Shown here: piece after piece, positions 48,164 through 57,716 of the stretch
Numbering within the stretch: the stretch's first letter is position 1
Layout of the letters: the number at the start of each line of letters is the position of its first letter
Translations under genes and position numbers: made by a program
Assembly: GCF_033439725.1 (NCBI RefSeq)
Contig: NW_026944387.1
Coordinates: forward strand, 2,046,001-2,110,000
Origin: Neurospora tetraspora
Lineage: Eukaryota > Ascomycota > Sordariomycetes > Sordariales > Sordariaceae
DNA: 64,000 nt
Direction of reading: 5' to 3'
The notes under the pieces: generated by a model
Databases searched by the model: none
What the model was told of the DNA's origin: nothing
The model's input: only the letters and a program-made list of their open reading frames with translations

Positions 48164-49537
48164 TCAAGAACTCCGCCTCCTGTTCCTACCTCTCTCCCTC
48201 CCAAACTCCCGCTCATCAACAGGACTCCTACCCTTTGACTCCTTGAACATGAAATACGGCAAGAAGACATCAACCAAGTTATCCCACAACCCAATATCAT
48301 AAAGATTCTCCACATCCTTCAACCTCCAAACCGCCTCCCACTCTCCCTCCCCAGGCAACCGATGACTCGACCTCGGCGGCTTCCCATCATCCGTCCTAAC
48401 CATGACCTGCTCCGCCTCAACCGGCCACCTCGTCCACGCCGGCTCGACCTTTAGGTCTTTCACCCTGCCACTCTCGATCCTCCGCTTATACACCCCGCCC
48501 TCATCCATCTCCGCCTGCCAATCCTGCCACTTCATACTCTCGTTCGTCGTCGTCCCACAATACACCAACCAAAGATGATACCCCAACAGCCCCCAAACCA
48601 ACGGCGTCGTCAGCAGCGCCAACAGCGTAACGCTCCCCATGGCAACGCCAGACTGCAGTCCCCAGCTCCAGAGGACTAACCACCGATGGAAATCCAGACT
48701 CCCATCCTCCCATGCTTGAGTGGAAGTCCACCACGGTAACAACGTCCAGTAGGGGAACCGCGCCTGGATCTTTTGTCTAATAATCCCCAGCCCCAAAACC
48801 CCGCCATAGAGGGTGAGGATTGCCGTGCTCAAAAGCAGCAGGATGAACCACCGCTGGTTGTTGGCCCCCACGCAGTTGTTGATGAAAATACAGTGGTGGT
48901 CCATCCTGCCCACACACTTCTTGCAGATACTGCAGTGTTTCGACCTCGCGGGTTTCAAAAACCTACAAGTCTCGCAGCTCGTGCCGGGATGAAACAAAGT
49001 GAAATCGTAGGGGTAGCGGGCCATTTCGCGGACGTGAGTCTCGGGGTTCACCGTGCCGGGGTCGGTGAAGGCCGAGAGGTAGAGGAAGAGGTAAGGACAG
49101 AAGATGGCGAGGGTGCCGAGGATTTTGTGGACCGAGGAGAGATGCGGCCAGGCGACGGGGAGATACAAGTACTCGCCTACTGATAACAACAAAAAGAAGA
49201 AGATGAGGATGGTCGGGTGTTGGTCGTACCAGAGGTGGCGGGCGAGGCGGGCGAGGGAGGTGGTGAGGCGCCCGTTGGTCAAGGTGCGGTCGACCGCGAG
49301 GACGGCATTGGGGAGATGGATCCAGATGAGCCGGTGGAGGAAGGAGATGGGGGTGTTTCTTTTTTTTTTTTTGAGAGAAATGGTTAGCAATGATGAAGTG
49401 AGAGGGTTTATGTGAGATGTGTGTGTGAAGGGTGAGGGATGTACATACCGTAGTGCAGGTAGTCTGCCAAAGAAGGCCACAAAGGTCATGAATGAGATGC
49501 CAAGGATGACGGCGGCGGCGATTGCGATGGTGCCCAT
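48164..49537 (-). CDS. swf1: Swf1, DHHC-type protein S-palmitoyltransferase
   Basis: ER/Golgi membrane enzyme that transfers palmitate to cysteines next to transmembrane segments, for example of SNAREs. The protein has 427 residues in two exons, 49537-49449 and 49358-48164; the junction codon is Arg (LPALR^NTPISF). The donor is GTATGT and the acceptor is a run of A then AG, after a TTGCTAAC branch site. Four hydrophobic segments are visible: near 5-25, 75-95, 105-125 and two more after the catalytic loop. The cysteine-rich domain reads CETCRFLKPARSKHCSICKK, then MDHHCIFINNCVG with the catalytic Cys in DHHC near 184. The TTxE/TTxN-like element appears as TTTNESMKW. The C-terminus has the Swf1-type LYDIGLWDNLVDVFLPYF. 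The gene lies divergent from rap1. Confidence 0.93.
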   Translation of the reverse strand: MGTIAIAAAVILGISFMTFVAFFGRLPALRYVHPSPFTHTSHINPLTSSLLTISLKKKKRNTPISFLHRLIWIHLPNAVLAVDRTLTNGRLTTSLARLARHLWYDQHPTILIFFFLLLSVGEYLYLPVAWPHLSSVHKILGTLAIFCPYLFLYLSAFTDPGTVNPETHVREMARYPYDFTLFHPGTSCETCRFLKPARSKHCSICKKCVGRMDHHCIFINNCVGANNQRWFILLLLSTAILTLYGGVLGLGIIRQKIQARFPYWTLLPWWTSTQAWEDGSLDFHRWLVLWSWGLQSGVAMGSVTLLALLTTPLVWGLLGYHLWLVYCGTTTNESMKWQDWQAEMDEGGVYKRRIESGRVKDLKVEPAWTRWPVEAEQVMVRTDDGKPPRSSHRLPGEGEWEAVWRLKDVENLYDIGLWDNLVDVFLPYFMFKESKGRSPVDEREFGRERGRNRRRSS

Positions 49538-50546
49538 GGTGCTACCGAATCCTCGTTTTTTCCTTCACTTGTCGTCCGGAAAGTGAGAATCATAATACGG
49601 ACTGGTGGTCCAAGAAGTGTCTCGACGAACTTGATCAAAAACGTCTGTGGAGGAATATGTTCAGTTGGTTGTTGACATGGAAGTTTTCCTTTTCTTTGTG
49701 AGGTCCCCGCGGGTGTCTCGGCCAGCGAACACCACCCCTGTCAACACACAGTTGTTCTCAGGGGCAAACAGAGAGGGATGAACTGGGCGTCTCCGAATGG
49801 GCAGGAAAAGGACTTGATGGACAGAACAAAGACATCAAGAATCAGAAATCAGAAGAGGAGGATATTAGGGGTATCATTGGGACAACTGACAAACGAAAAG
49901 TTGAGAGGGAAAAAGGCAACATTTGTGAAGCCAAAGATTGACTGAGCGAAGGTCAGCTCTGTCAGCTCGGACCAGTCGTCGTCAATGCCAAGACTTGAGT
50001 GTTGGGTGCCTAGGGGTGGGGTTGGGGTTAGGGTTGATGCACCGTTTGGTCGCTGCAACCGCCGAGCTGTTCATTCCTGTCCCGTGAGAGCGCGTGTCCC
50101 TCGTCGCGCAACAAAGAGAGGGAAGGCACGGGCGGTTGGACTTTTAAGATCGCAAGTGGAAGCTGTGATCACCCTTTCATTCATTTGCCCCTCACTCTTC
50201 GGGCTGTAACTCCCGTCCCGTCTTCAGGCTTGACAGTCTGCCGTGATTTCCTTGTGGTGGATTTTCACTCCGCCAACGAACGAGCACTCCACATGCACTG
50301 CGCCCAACGCCAAAATACACAAAGTGAGGCCATCACCGAATTTACCCCCAACATAAAACCGACAACCAATCATCACGACTTTCACCCAACCTTTCTGCTT
50401 TCGAGATTTTCATCATTCCAAACCATGAAATGAAGTGTGCAGCTTCCCTCTGAGGTCTCGGTTCTTCTTGCCCTCGAGCTCAAGTGACGGAGTAGAAGAG
50501 CCCAGATCCAGGGTTAGGGCAATAGTCTATTCAGTCACACTTCAAG
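49538..50546. promoter_or_regulatory. Divergent swf1-rap1 intergenic region with TTAGGG motifs
   Basis: About 1 kb between the swf1 and rap1 ATGs. A G-rich block at 50013-50035 ends in GGGGTTAGGGTTG, and GGGTTAGGG recurs at 50511-50519, 28 bases before the rap1 ATG. These are matches to the fungal telomere repeat TTAGGG. No open frame of interest. Confidence 0.45.
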
Positions 50547-53500
50547 ATGCCGTCAGCCGGAATAGTCTACGAAGGAGTCCTGGCCAATCGGACTCCGGAT
50601 GGCAACAACAACCAAAACCCCTACGAGGGCACTCTCTTCAACGGACTCAAGTTTTGGATCTCCCAGAGAGTGCCAGATCGCAAGTCCTTGGAGGAGTCAG
50701 TCAAGGTATGTGTAGACGGTTTAATCGAGCTAGACCAAGTCACTGACATCCTACATAGGCCAACGGAGGGAAGACCGTACTTCTTGAAAAGCATGCAGAT
50801 ATTCTCATTGCAGACCATGTACTCAAAAATGCCCCTGTCGGCTCTGTATCTTGGAAGTACATTACAGATTCCATCAGTGAGGGCCAGCTGGCCGACATAG
50901 ACCTTTACAGGATCGAACATGCCACTGCCCAGGGAGCGCGTCCTGTTGGGTCGACCATGCCCACCAAGAGCACTCGGACCCCCTATACACCACAGGACGA
51001 CAATATCCTTATTCACTGGGTCGTGCAGAAGGAGAGGTCGGGCGCTTATACTCGCGGCAACAAGATCTATATGGAGCTTGCAGAAAAGTACCCCCGACAC
51101 ACATGGCAGTCATGGAGAGATCGCTTCAGCAAGCGATACGATCATCAACACAGGGATACTCTGGTCAAACTGCTTCCTCAAGACTATCAGCCACCACCAC
51201 CAGCACCACCACCTTCTCATACCCCAGCACCGGTCTGCAAAAAAGAGAATGTCAAAGTCGGCACGCCTTCCGTAAAAACAAGCACCGTACACACGCCAGT
51301 CCCAGGCCGTTCACAAGCTCAACAATCTTCGTCTGTTCCCGCATCTGCCTCTGGCAGAGTCGCCTTTACCGAAGAAGATGACCAGATTTTGATCAGATAT
51401 CTTAAGCAGATGAACCGGCAAGGAGAAAGTTTACAGGGGAACATCATCTACAAGGAGTTCGCGAAGCAATACCCACATCACAGTTGGCAGTCTTGGCGAA
51501 ACAGATGGGTTGAAACCCTACAGGCTACAACGAACCTGGAAGAAGATGATCCTGCCGCCCCTGCCACCCCTGCCGCCCCGAAGCCTACTGAGCCCAGCCT
51601 TCCTGAGCCAACTCCAAGAGTCATCACACGCCCCCAAGTCAAGGCGACGCCTCAGAGCGCTGATCAAGCCGCGGCTAAGAGGCGACTTTCAGCAGCCCTG
51701 AATAGAGCGCGTCAGGATGTCCCTACGAAGAGTTCACCCATGGGCCCTGTAAAAGCTACAGTTACAAGCTCTGCACACAAAAAGTCATCGCCTCGCTCGA
51801 CCCCTTCACGGCTCGAAGAGATCAACAAACGAGCTCGCTTGGTTCATGAAGAAAAGAAGAAGATTAAGAGTGCTTCTATCATCCAACGAGCGTGGCGATC
51901 CTACCAGGCCCGAAAACAGATTCCCTGGCGGCAAAGTCTGATATTATTCCAGGCTCTTGCACAAGGGTCTTTGGTACGATGGGCTTGTGCACCTGCCCTT
52001 GAAGAGTCCCAGTCTGAGCAATTGTATGAGGAGGCCGAAGTCTATGGTGACGATGGAGAGTCCGTTGACCTTGGACAATCGCTTGAAGAGGGCATTTCTT
52101 CTGAGCCTACACGAACTCCGAGAGAGCAGTTCTACGAATATTTCAGCCGATATAACGAGGCCCTTGGAACCAATCCAGTCCCTTGGGTAACAATTGGAGG
52201 TAAAGCTGTGGACATGTGGGATCTACGGAGGGCGGTTACGGAACAGGACGTGCCTGCTCATGCACGAGACTGGCAAGAGATTGCTGAGCTGTTGGACTTT
52301 GACTGGATTGCTGAGCCAGATGTTCCCAACCAGCTACAGGCAGCATTCCAGGAACATCTTGCCGAATTCGAAAACTTCTACAAAGAGTATCAGGAAGCTG
52401 AACTTCATGAGCTTAATCAAGGGACAGACGAGGACAGCGAGGAAGGGGAAGAGACTGAAGAGGCAGAAAATGATGAGATCGTGGAAGGAGAAGAGGAGGT
52501 TGATGCTGATGGAGCAGAAAACACTACACTACCTCAAGACCCCAATACCACCGAGTTCAGGTCCTCTCCACCCATCATAGGAGCCCTCAAGTCTTCGGGG
52601 GGGTTGAAGAGGAACCTCGATCAGATAATATCCTCCCCGTTAGCTAACATGACAAGGAAGCGACTACGATACGATGTGGAGGACGAGGTCCCAGAATCGC
52701 CGCCTAAGAGATGGCAATTTCCGCTCACACCGATTCCGGAAGTAACCTCCAGGCCAGAAGAGACTGCCGATGTCGCCCCAGTCGACGACGAGGAAGACCA
52801 CGACGACGCTGCTGACGATATGCCCATCTTTGGAGATGACGGAGACGACTATGGTGTGGAAGACCACAGGGATGATAATGAAGACGTTTTCACCACCCCG
52901 CTACAACAACCCCGACAAACCACGGTGGAAAGGGCTCTTTCACTTCGCCCCTCTTCGGCCTCGAAATCGCAAAAGGTTACATCAGCGCAGAAGAAGTCTA
53001 CTACTCAACCGAGCTCAAAGAACCAAGCACAGTACATCTCCTCAGATTCGGACTCGGATTCAAGTAGCGACGCCTTCGCCACACCCATCAACCCTCCTCG
53101 GCCTCCTCCCGAGCGAAGACGCTCTCCCATCCCTGACCCTATCCCTCGCCCTTCCGCAACAGCCCCGGCAGCTCGCAGACAACTTCCCCCAAGAGATACC
53201 GCACCTGCCTCTCGCAGCCCACCACCTCGCTTCCGTATTCCCCCCGACCCCTTCGCCTCAGACGACGAAGGCGGCAACCATCACCTTGCCCGACCACGCC
53301 AACCACCATCACAGCCACGACCATCCTCTCACCCTCATCCTCCCCGGTCCTCTGCAGCACGATCTTCCCTCCCAGCCCCCATCCATCAACGCCACCCAAA
53401 GCAACATCGACAATCCACAGCCGCACCAGAAGCTGTACCACCCCACGCAGGCCGCGATCTAGGCAACGGCATAGCCTCCGAAGATCCCTTAGCCATCATC

Positions 53501-53818
53501 AACCGCTACCTCGCCCTCGGCTACAAGAAGCGGCACTGCATCCGGGGGGTGCACGCCACGACGCACGATCCGAACGTGGCGGGCAGAGCGATCGATGCGC
53601 TGGCTAAGGGTAATGGACTGCCGAATAATGTGCCGGGGATTTGGACGGCGATTGATGATGAGGGGTTGAAGGGGGTTGATAGGGCTCGTGAGAGGGGGCA
53701 GGACATGGATGAGATTGGGAGAAATGTGAGAGAGGTGGAGGGGAGGTTGTTGGAGAAGCATGGACGGAAGAGGATGGAGTTGAGGAGGAAGTTTTTGAGG
53801 GCATGGGATATGGCGTAG
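50547..53818 (+). CDS. rap1: Rap1, telomere-associated protein (BRCT, two Myb domains, RCT)
   Basis: Nuclear shelterin-type protein that caps telomeres and controls their length and silencing. It has 1072 residues in two exons, 50547-50705 and 50759-53818; the intron is GTATGT..CATAG with branch CTGAC. Residues 1-118 suit the N-terminal BRCT domain (GTLFNGLKFWI, then ILIADHVL and GSVSWKYI). Two Rap1-type Myb domains follow, 125-183 (TPYTPQDDNILIHWV..HTWQSWRDRF) and 253-310 (VAFTEEDDQILIRYL..HSWQSWRNRW). An IQ-like helix (SIIQRAWRSYQARK) lies near 424. A third conserved block at about 520-570 reads YFSRYNEALGTNP and AVDMWDLRRAV. A long acidic, Ser/Pro-rich region follows. The last 105 residues are the Rap1 C-terminal domain (LALGYKKRHCIRGVHATT..GIWTAIDDEGLKG). 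In Pezizomycotina, Rap1 is thought to reach telomeres through a TRF/Taz1 partner. Confidence 0.92.
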
Positions 53819-54238
53819 CGTAGGTAGGAAGTGAGAGGGAGAGGGGGAAGAAGGATTTGGAGGGAGTTTGGTATAAGCTAGGTTATTGGGTGTTATTGTT
53901 GGATTACTTAGGCTGCTAGGAGTTATAAGGGGGGTTGAAATTGTACTGGACTTGGTTATGTAAGTAGGTACCTACAGGTACCTAAGGTTATGTGCACGAC
54001 GAGGTAGCAACTTGGAGATGTTTCAACGGAGAGGTACTGTAGGCATTCAACCTCTTCCCATAAATTCTATCTCCCCCTCCCTAGTGTACTTCTACCTATC
54101 GGCATGTGAGACATGCTCAAATGGATGATTTCCAATTGCTAGCTAAACCGCTAGATTACTATTGTGTTTCCCTCCGGTACCTTATCCAAATAACGTCATG
54201 AAATATCCCAAGTTTCCTTCAACATTTGTTGTTGATGT
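53819..54238. other. Convergent spacer with TACCTA palindromes
   Basis: It lies between two convergent 3' ends. The stretch at 53965-53987 alternates TAGGTA and TACCTA (for example GTAGGTACCTAC). No gene seen. Confidence 0.5.
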
Positions 54239-57220
54239 TCACTGCTTCTTCCCCACACGACCAGGAAGCACATCAGCAAAACCCTCGTCAATATCAACAC
54301 TGTCATCATCCAACCCCGGCCGCCCAGAAGGTTGAGCGACACTACCCCCCGTGTGAGCACGACTTCCCGATGGTTGAACGATACGACCCATCCGAATGTT
54401 AACACGAGTATCTCCTCGCCTTCTCTCGCTCTCCCTCTCTTCGTTCCGGTTCGTAGAGGAGGGAAAATTCGACCCCTGGCCCTGACCCTGACCCCGATAA
54501 TCACGTTGACCGTTGTTCCTTCCAAGGTGAAGGGAATTCTGCTGTACACGAGTAGTCCGGGTCTCTACTTCCCTCCTCCCATTTCCATGACGCTCCTGTT
54601 CATTTGCCGTTCCCTTCCACTTCTCCTTCCCCTTCGCCTTCCCCTTCCCCTTCTGCTCCTCGTTTTGCCCCCTCCCTCCCGCTCCCACTCTCACTCCCAC
54701 TTCTCCTGAGAACGGGGAGGGGTAGGGGGAGGATGATGACATGGAGGGCCGCGATAGTGGTGCGTATGAAGAAACGGATAGAGATGTTGAGACGGTTGAT
54801 TCCCGCTCGGTTTGTTGAAGTTGGCGAAGCCGCGAGGTTGCGAGATGGGGTTGGGTTTGGGTTTGACTCGTAGTTGATGTTGTTGATGGGGTTCCATGTC
54901 TCGTGATATCTCGGTGTAAGGGCGGTACGACAATGGGAATTTGGTGGTGTTGGTGTTGCTGTTGTTGGGGTCCTCCACCAGCAGAAGTTGAACCCTCCCC
55001 ATCCCCCTTCCGATCCAGCACGAACCCATAATCCGTGCATGTCTCCTCCAACCCCCCCGGCAATTCATCCACCTCCCCCTCCACCTCCACCTCCCTCCTC
55101 CCAAACCCTCCATTCCTCGCATACCCATTTCCTTTCCCCGGATTATATATCACACGATACTCATCACAAGGATTATCCACCATCTCCCACCCTTCCTCTC
55201 CCTCCTTCTCTCCCTCCTCCTCCTCTTTACCTTTTCCAATGTCAATGTTCGTCCATGCCGCTGTGTGAGCCTGAATCTGGGCTTCCTGATTCTGACGGGA
55301 ACGGCTGACACCGGCGGGATGGAATTTGGGAGTGGTAAGACGTTCGAAGGAAGCTTGTGAAGAGGCGAGGAGGGCGACGGTAGAGGGGGAGAGGGGGAAG
55401 GGTCCTAGTTTGGAGGAGGAGGACGAGGAGAGTGGTGTGGTTGTGGAATTTCCGGTGGTTGGGGTGAAGTCTCCGGTGGTGGTGGTGGTTGGGCTAGGCG
55501 GTTTGGGAACTTGGTTTGTAGTACGACTCCCTTGAGGTTCGTGCGGCAGGGGAGCGCGTGGTGGTGGTGTTGATGACTGGGCAAGAACCGACCGGGAAGA
55601 TGAGCCTTTGCTGGGACGACTGGGGGTGGGCGGAGGTAGATGGAGAGATCTGGTTGTGTTTGATGTAAGTGGCGGTTCGGTGAAGTGATGAAAGCGGTGG
55701 CGCTCAGAGGTGAAGTGGTCCGCATTTGAAGTAGAGGCATCATCAGGATTCCGTTGTTGCGAACGTCCAGGTTGTCTCGCCTGCTGTCCGCCATCTTGCA
55801 AGCTATTGATGCGCCCCGGATGATCCAAAGAAGAGAAACGGTTAAGCACCCGTTGCCGGGCCCGGGCCTCAGCGCGTTGGAGTCGAAAGAGGGTGGAAAA
55901 CAATTCGAGAGTGATGTCAGCACCAGCATCGGACCGGCAAGCCCCTGTTTCGATCCCGGAACGAAATGCGGGAAGAATAGGCGTATCGCTGGGTCGACGA
56001 TGGCGTTCAAGTTGGGCAGCAGCATCTGCTTTTTGTCTGTCCGAATTGGCCCGGAGGCCGGGGCCGTGCCAGAACTGTTGGTGGTGGTGTCTGGCAGCGA
56101 ACTGTGCCAAATCAATCCGACGATTCGAACCGCCGTCTAGTCTTCTTCCGTCCGAACCACCTTTTTCGCGGCGGCGGTCGTTGCCGAGTCTACTACTACC
56201 ATTTTCAGATGATGACCCGGAAAGGGGAGCACCTCCTCCGTCACTGTCACTGTCTTCCTCCTCCTCCTGCATCGCAACCTTGTTCCAAAGCACCGCTCCC
56301 CCCTCGCTATTGTTCCCCTCCCCTTCTTCCGCTACCGCATCCATATCTCCATGTTGGGTAGTAGTAGTAACACCCCTGCCCTTAGACTTCAAAACCTTCT
56401 TCCACGTCCGGCTCACCACCGCCTGCTCCTCGGCCGTCATGGTACCTAGTAACATATCGGTGATGCTTCCTGTGATAGTAGTAGTACCAACCCGCGAGCT
56501 AGAGCTGTAGTTGGGGTTGGGGTTGGGGGGTGTTTGAAGGAAGAGGAGCTCGTCCTCGTCTTCGTCTTCGTCTTCGCCGGCATCGCTGCCAGACACAAAG
56601 TGTTCAACAACATCCCTGCTGGCGCTCTGGCTGCGGCGGCGTCCACCAGCGCTGGTGTCGGACTTGTTATCGGGACTGTCTGGGCTGCTCGTCCTGATGA
56701 TATCCGATAAAAAAGCTCCATGAGGGGAAGCCGGAGGAGGGGTTATTTCCCCATCATGACCATCATGATAGAGAGCTGTAATAAAAAACGAAGGTGAATG
56801 TGGATGTGTCTCTAGAACGGGAACTCCAACAACTCCCCACTCCGTCGTCGCTTCCCGTTGCTGTCCATCATGTCGCTCTCGGGCAGACGTATAGGACTTG
56901 ATATACTCCACGATTCTCGCACGGCGGAGGATATGTAGGCCGGGTGAGGTGGGTAGACCGGCCGCGACATTGGGCTCTTGTCTGGCTGCGAGGGTAGAGG
57001 AATGGGACATGGACGAGGAGATGCGGTTGAACACTTCGTCTTGCTCTTGGTTAGAGAGGGAAGGGGATGGAAGGTGACGGCGGCGGGAGAGGAAGAACCA
57101 GGGAGCGGGAGTGGGGATGCGAGTGGGAGTGGGTGCATCGTTGGCCCTGCTGATGTTGACCATGTTGTTGGTGTTGTTGAAGGCATTATTGCCGGGGGGT
57201 ATGTCTGAAGGGGACGGCAT
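54239..57220 (-). CDS. Large low-complexity protein of unknown function
   Basis: A single open frame of 993 residues with ATG at 57220. I recognise no domain. The N-terminal 150 residues are the least biased part (PWFFLSRRRHLPSPSLS, LHILRRARIVEYIKSYTSARERHD). After that the sequence is disordered, Ser/Gly/Pro-rich with acidic clusters (GEDEDEDEDELLFLQTPPNP, KGKEEEEGEKEGEEGWEMVD) and Gln/His runs (PQQQQHQHHQIP). A helical segment TAEEQAVVSRTWKKVLKSK lies near 270 and ERHRRPSDTPILPAFR near 415. The WEMVD/YRVIYNP block near 690-705 could be a short conserved motif. The open length over nearly 3 kb and high codon-position bias support a real gene, but low-complexity composition alone can produce long frames. 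An undetected intron or a later start is possible. Confidence 0.65.
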   Translation of the reverse strand: MPSPSDIPPGNNAFNNTNNMVNISRANDAPTPTRIPTPAPWFFLSRRRHLPSPSLSNQEQDEVFNRISSSMSHSSTLAARQEPNVAAGLPTSPGLHILRRARIVEYIKSYTSARERHDGQQREATTEWGVVGVPVLETHPHSPSFFITALYHDGHDGEITPPPASPHGAFLSDIIRTSSPDSPDNKSDTSAGGRRRSQSASRDVVEHFVSGSDAGEDEDEDEDELLFLQTPPNPNPNYSSSSRVGTTTITGSITDMLLGTMTAEEQAVVSRTWKKVLKSKGRGVTTTTQHGDMDAVAEEGEGNNSEGGAVLWNKVAMQEEEEDSDSDGGGAPLSGSSSENGSSRLGNDRRREKGGSDGRRLDGGSNRRIDLAQFAARHHHQQFWHGPGLRANSDRQKADAAAQLERHRRPSDTPILPAFRSGIETGACRSDAGADITLELFSTLFRLQRAEARARQRVLNRFSSLDHPGRINSLQDGGQQARQPGRSQQRNPDDASTSNADHFTSERHRFHHFTEPPLTSNTTRSLHLPPPTPSRPSKGSSSRSVLAQSSTPPPRAPLPHEPQGSRTTNQVPKPPSPTTTTTGDFTPTTGNSTTTPLSSSSSSKLGPFPLSPSTVALLASSQASFERLTTPKFHPAGVSRSRQNQEAQIQAHTAAWTNIDIGKGKEEEEGEKEGEEGWEMVDNPCDEYRVIYNPGKGNGYARNGGFGRREVEVEGEVDELPGGLEETCTDYGFVLDRKGDGEGSTSAGGGPQQQQHQHHQIPIVVPPLHRDITRHGTPSTTSTTSQTQTQPHLATSRLRQLQQTERESTVSTSLSVSSYAPLSRPSMSSSSPYPSPFSGEVGVRVGAGGRGQNEEQKGKGKAKGKEKWKGTANEQERHGNGRREVETRTTRVQQNSLHLGRNNGQRDYRGQGQGQGSNFPSSTNRNEERESERRRGDTRVNIRMGRIVQPSGSRAHTGGSVAQPSGRPGLDDDSVDIDEGFADVLPGRVGKKQ

Positions 57221-57716
57221 CGTGAAGTCGGAAGAGCTCGGAGAGCTGAAGAGTTGGGAGAGCTGGGAAGTGGCTCGGTGGTCTCGGATTTAGATAATGG
57301 GGTTAGATCATCAAGAGGGGAGGAGTGCAGGCTGAAGAGACAGCAGAGAGTTTAGGAGGGAGGAAAGAAACTTGGAATGGGTGTTGTCTAAATCATCATT
57401 TGTATCGCTTAGTTGTTCTCCATGATTTGAAGTTGATCACGGGCAGTGCTCCCAAGGGGATGATGCGATGAAGAAGAGAAGAAGAAGAGGAGGAAGATGA
57501 GAAAAAGAACAGATAAGTAGGTTGGCTCAAATAAGCAGCAACGCCCCCCTCCCCCCTCCCCCAACTCATCCCCTCTGCAGATGTCGGTATCGCTTCATGC
57601 AGTCCCCAGTCACCGGCATACCTCTACTTAACACCTTAACCCCGACATATCAACACAAACCAAGTCCATCCCCCATTACCCACGGCACCTTCTCACCAGT
57701 CACCAGACACCCAAAC
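57221..57716. other. Intergenic region between two minus-strand genes
   Basis: Contains the promoter and leader of the low-complexity gene, with purine-rich GAAGAAGAGGA tracts near 57465-57510, and the 3' flank of the dehydrogenase gene. No gene seen. Confidence 0.5.
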
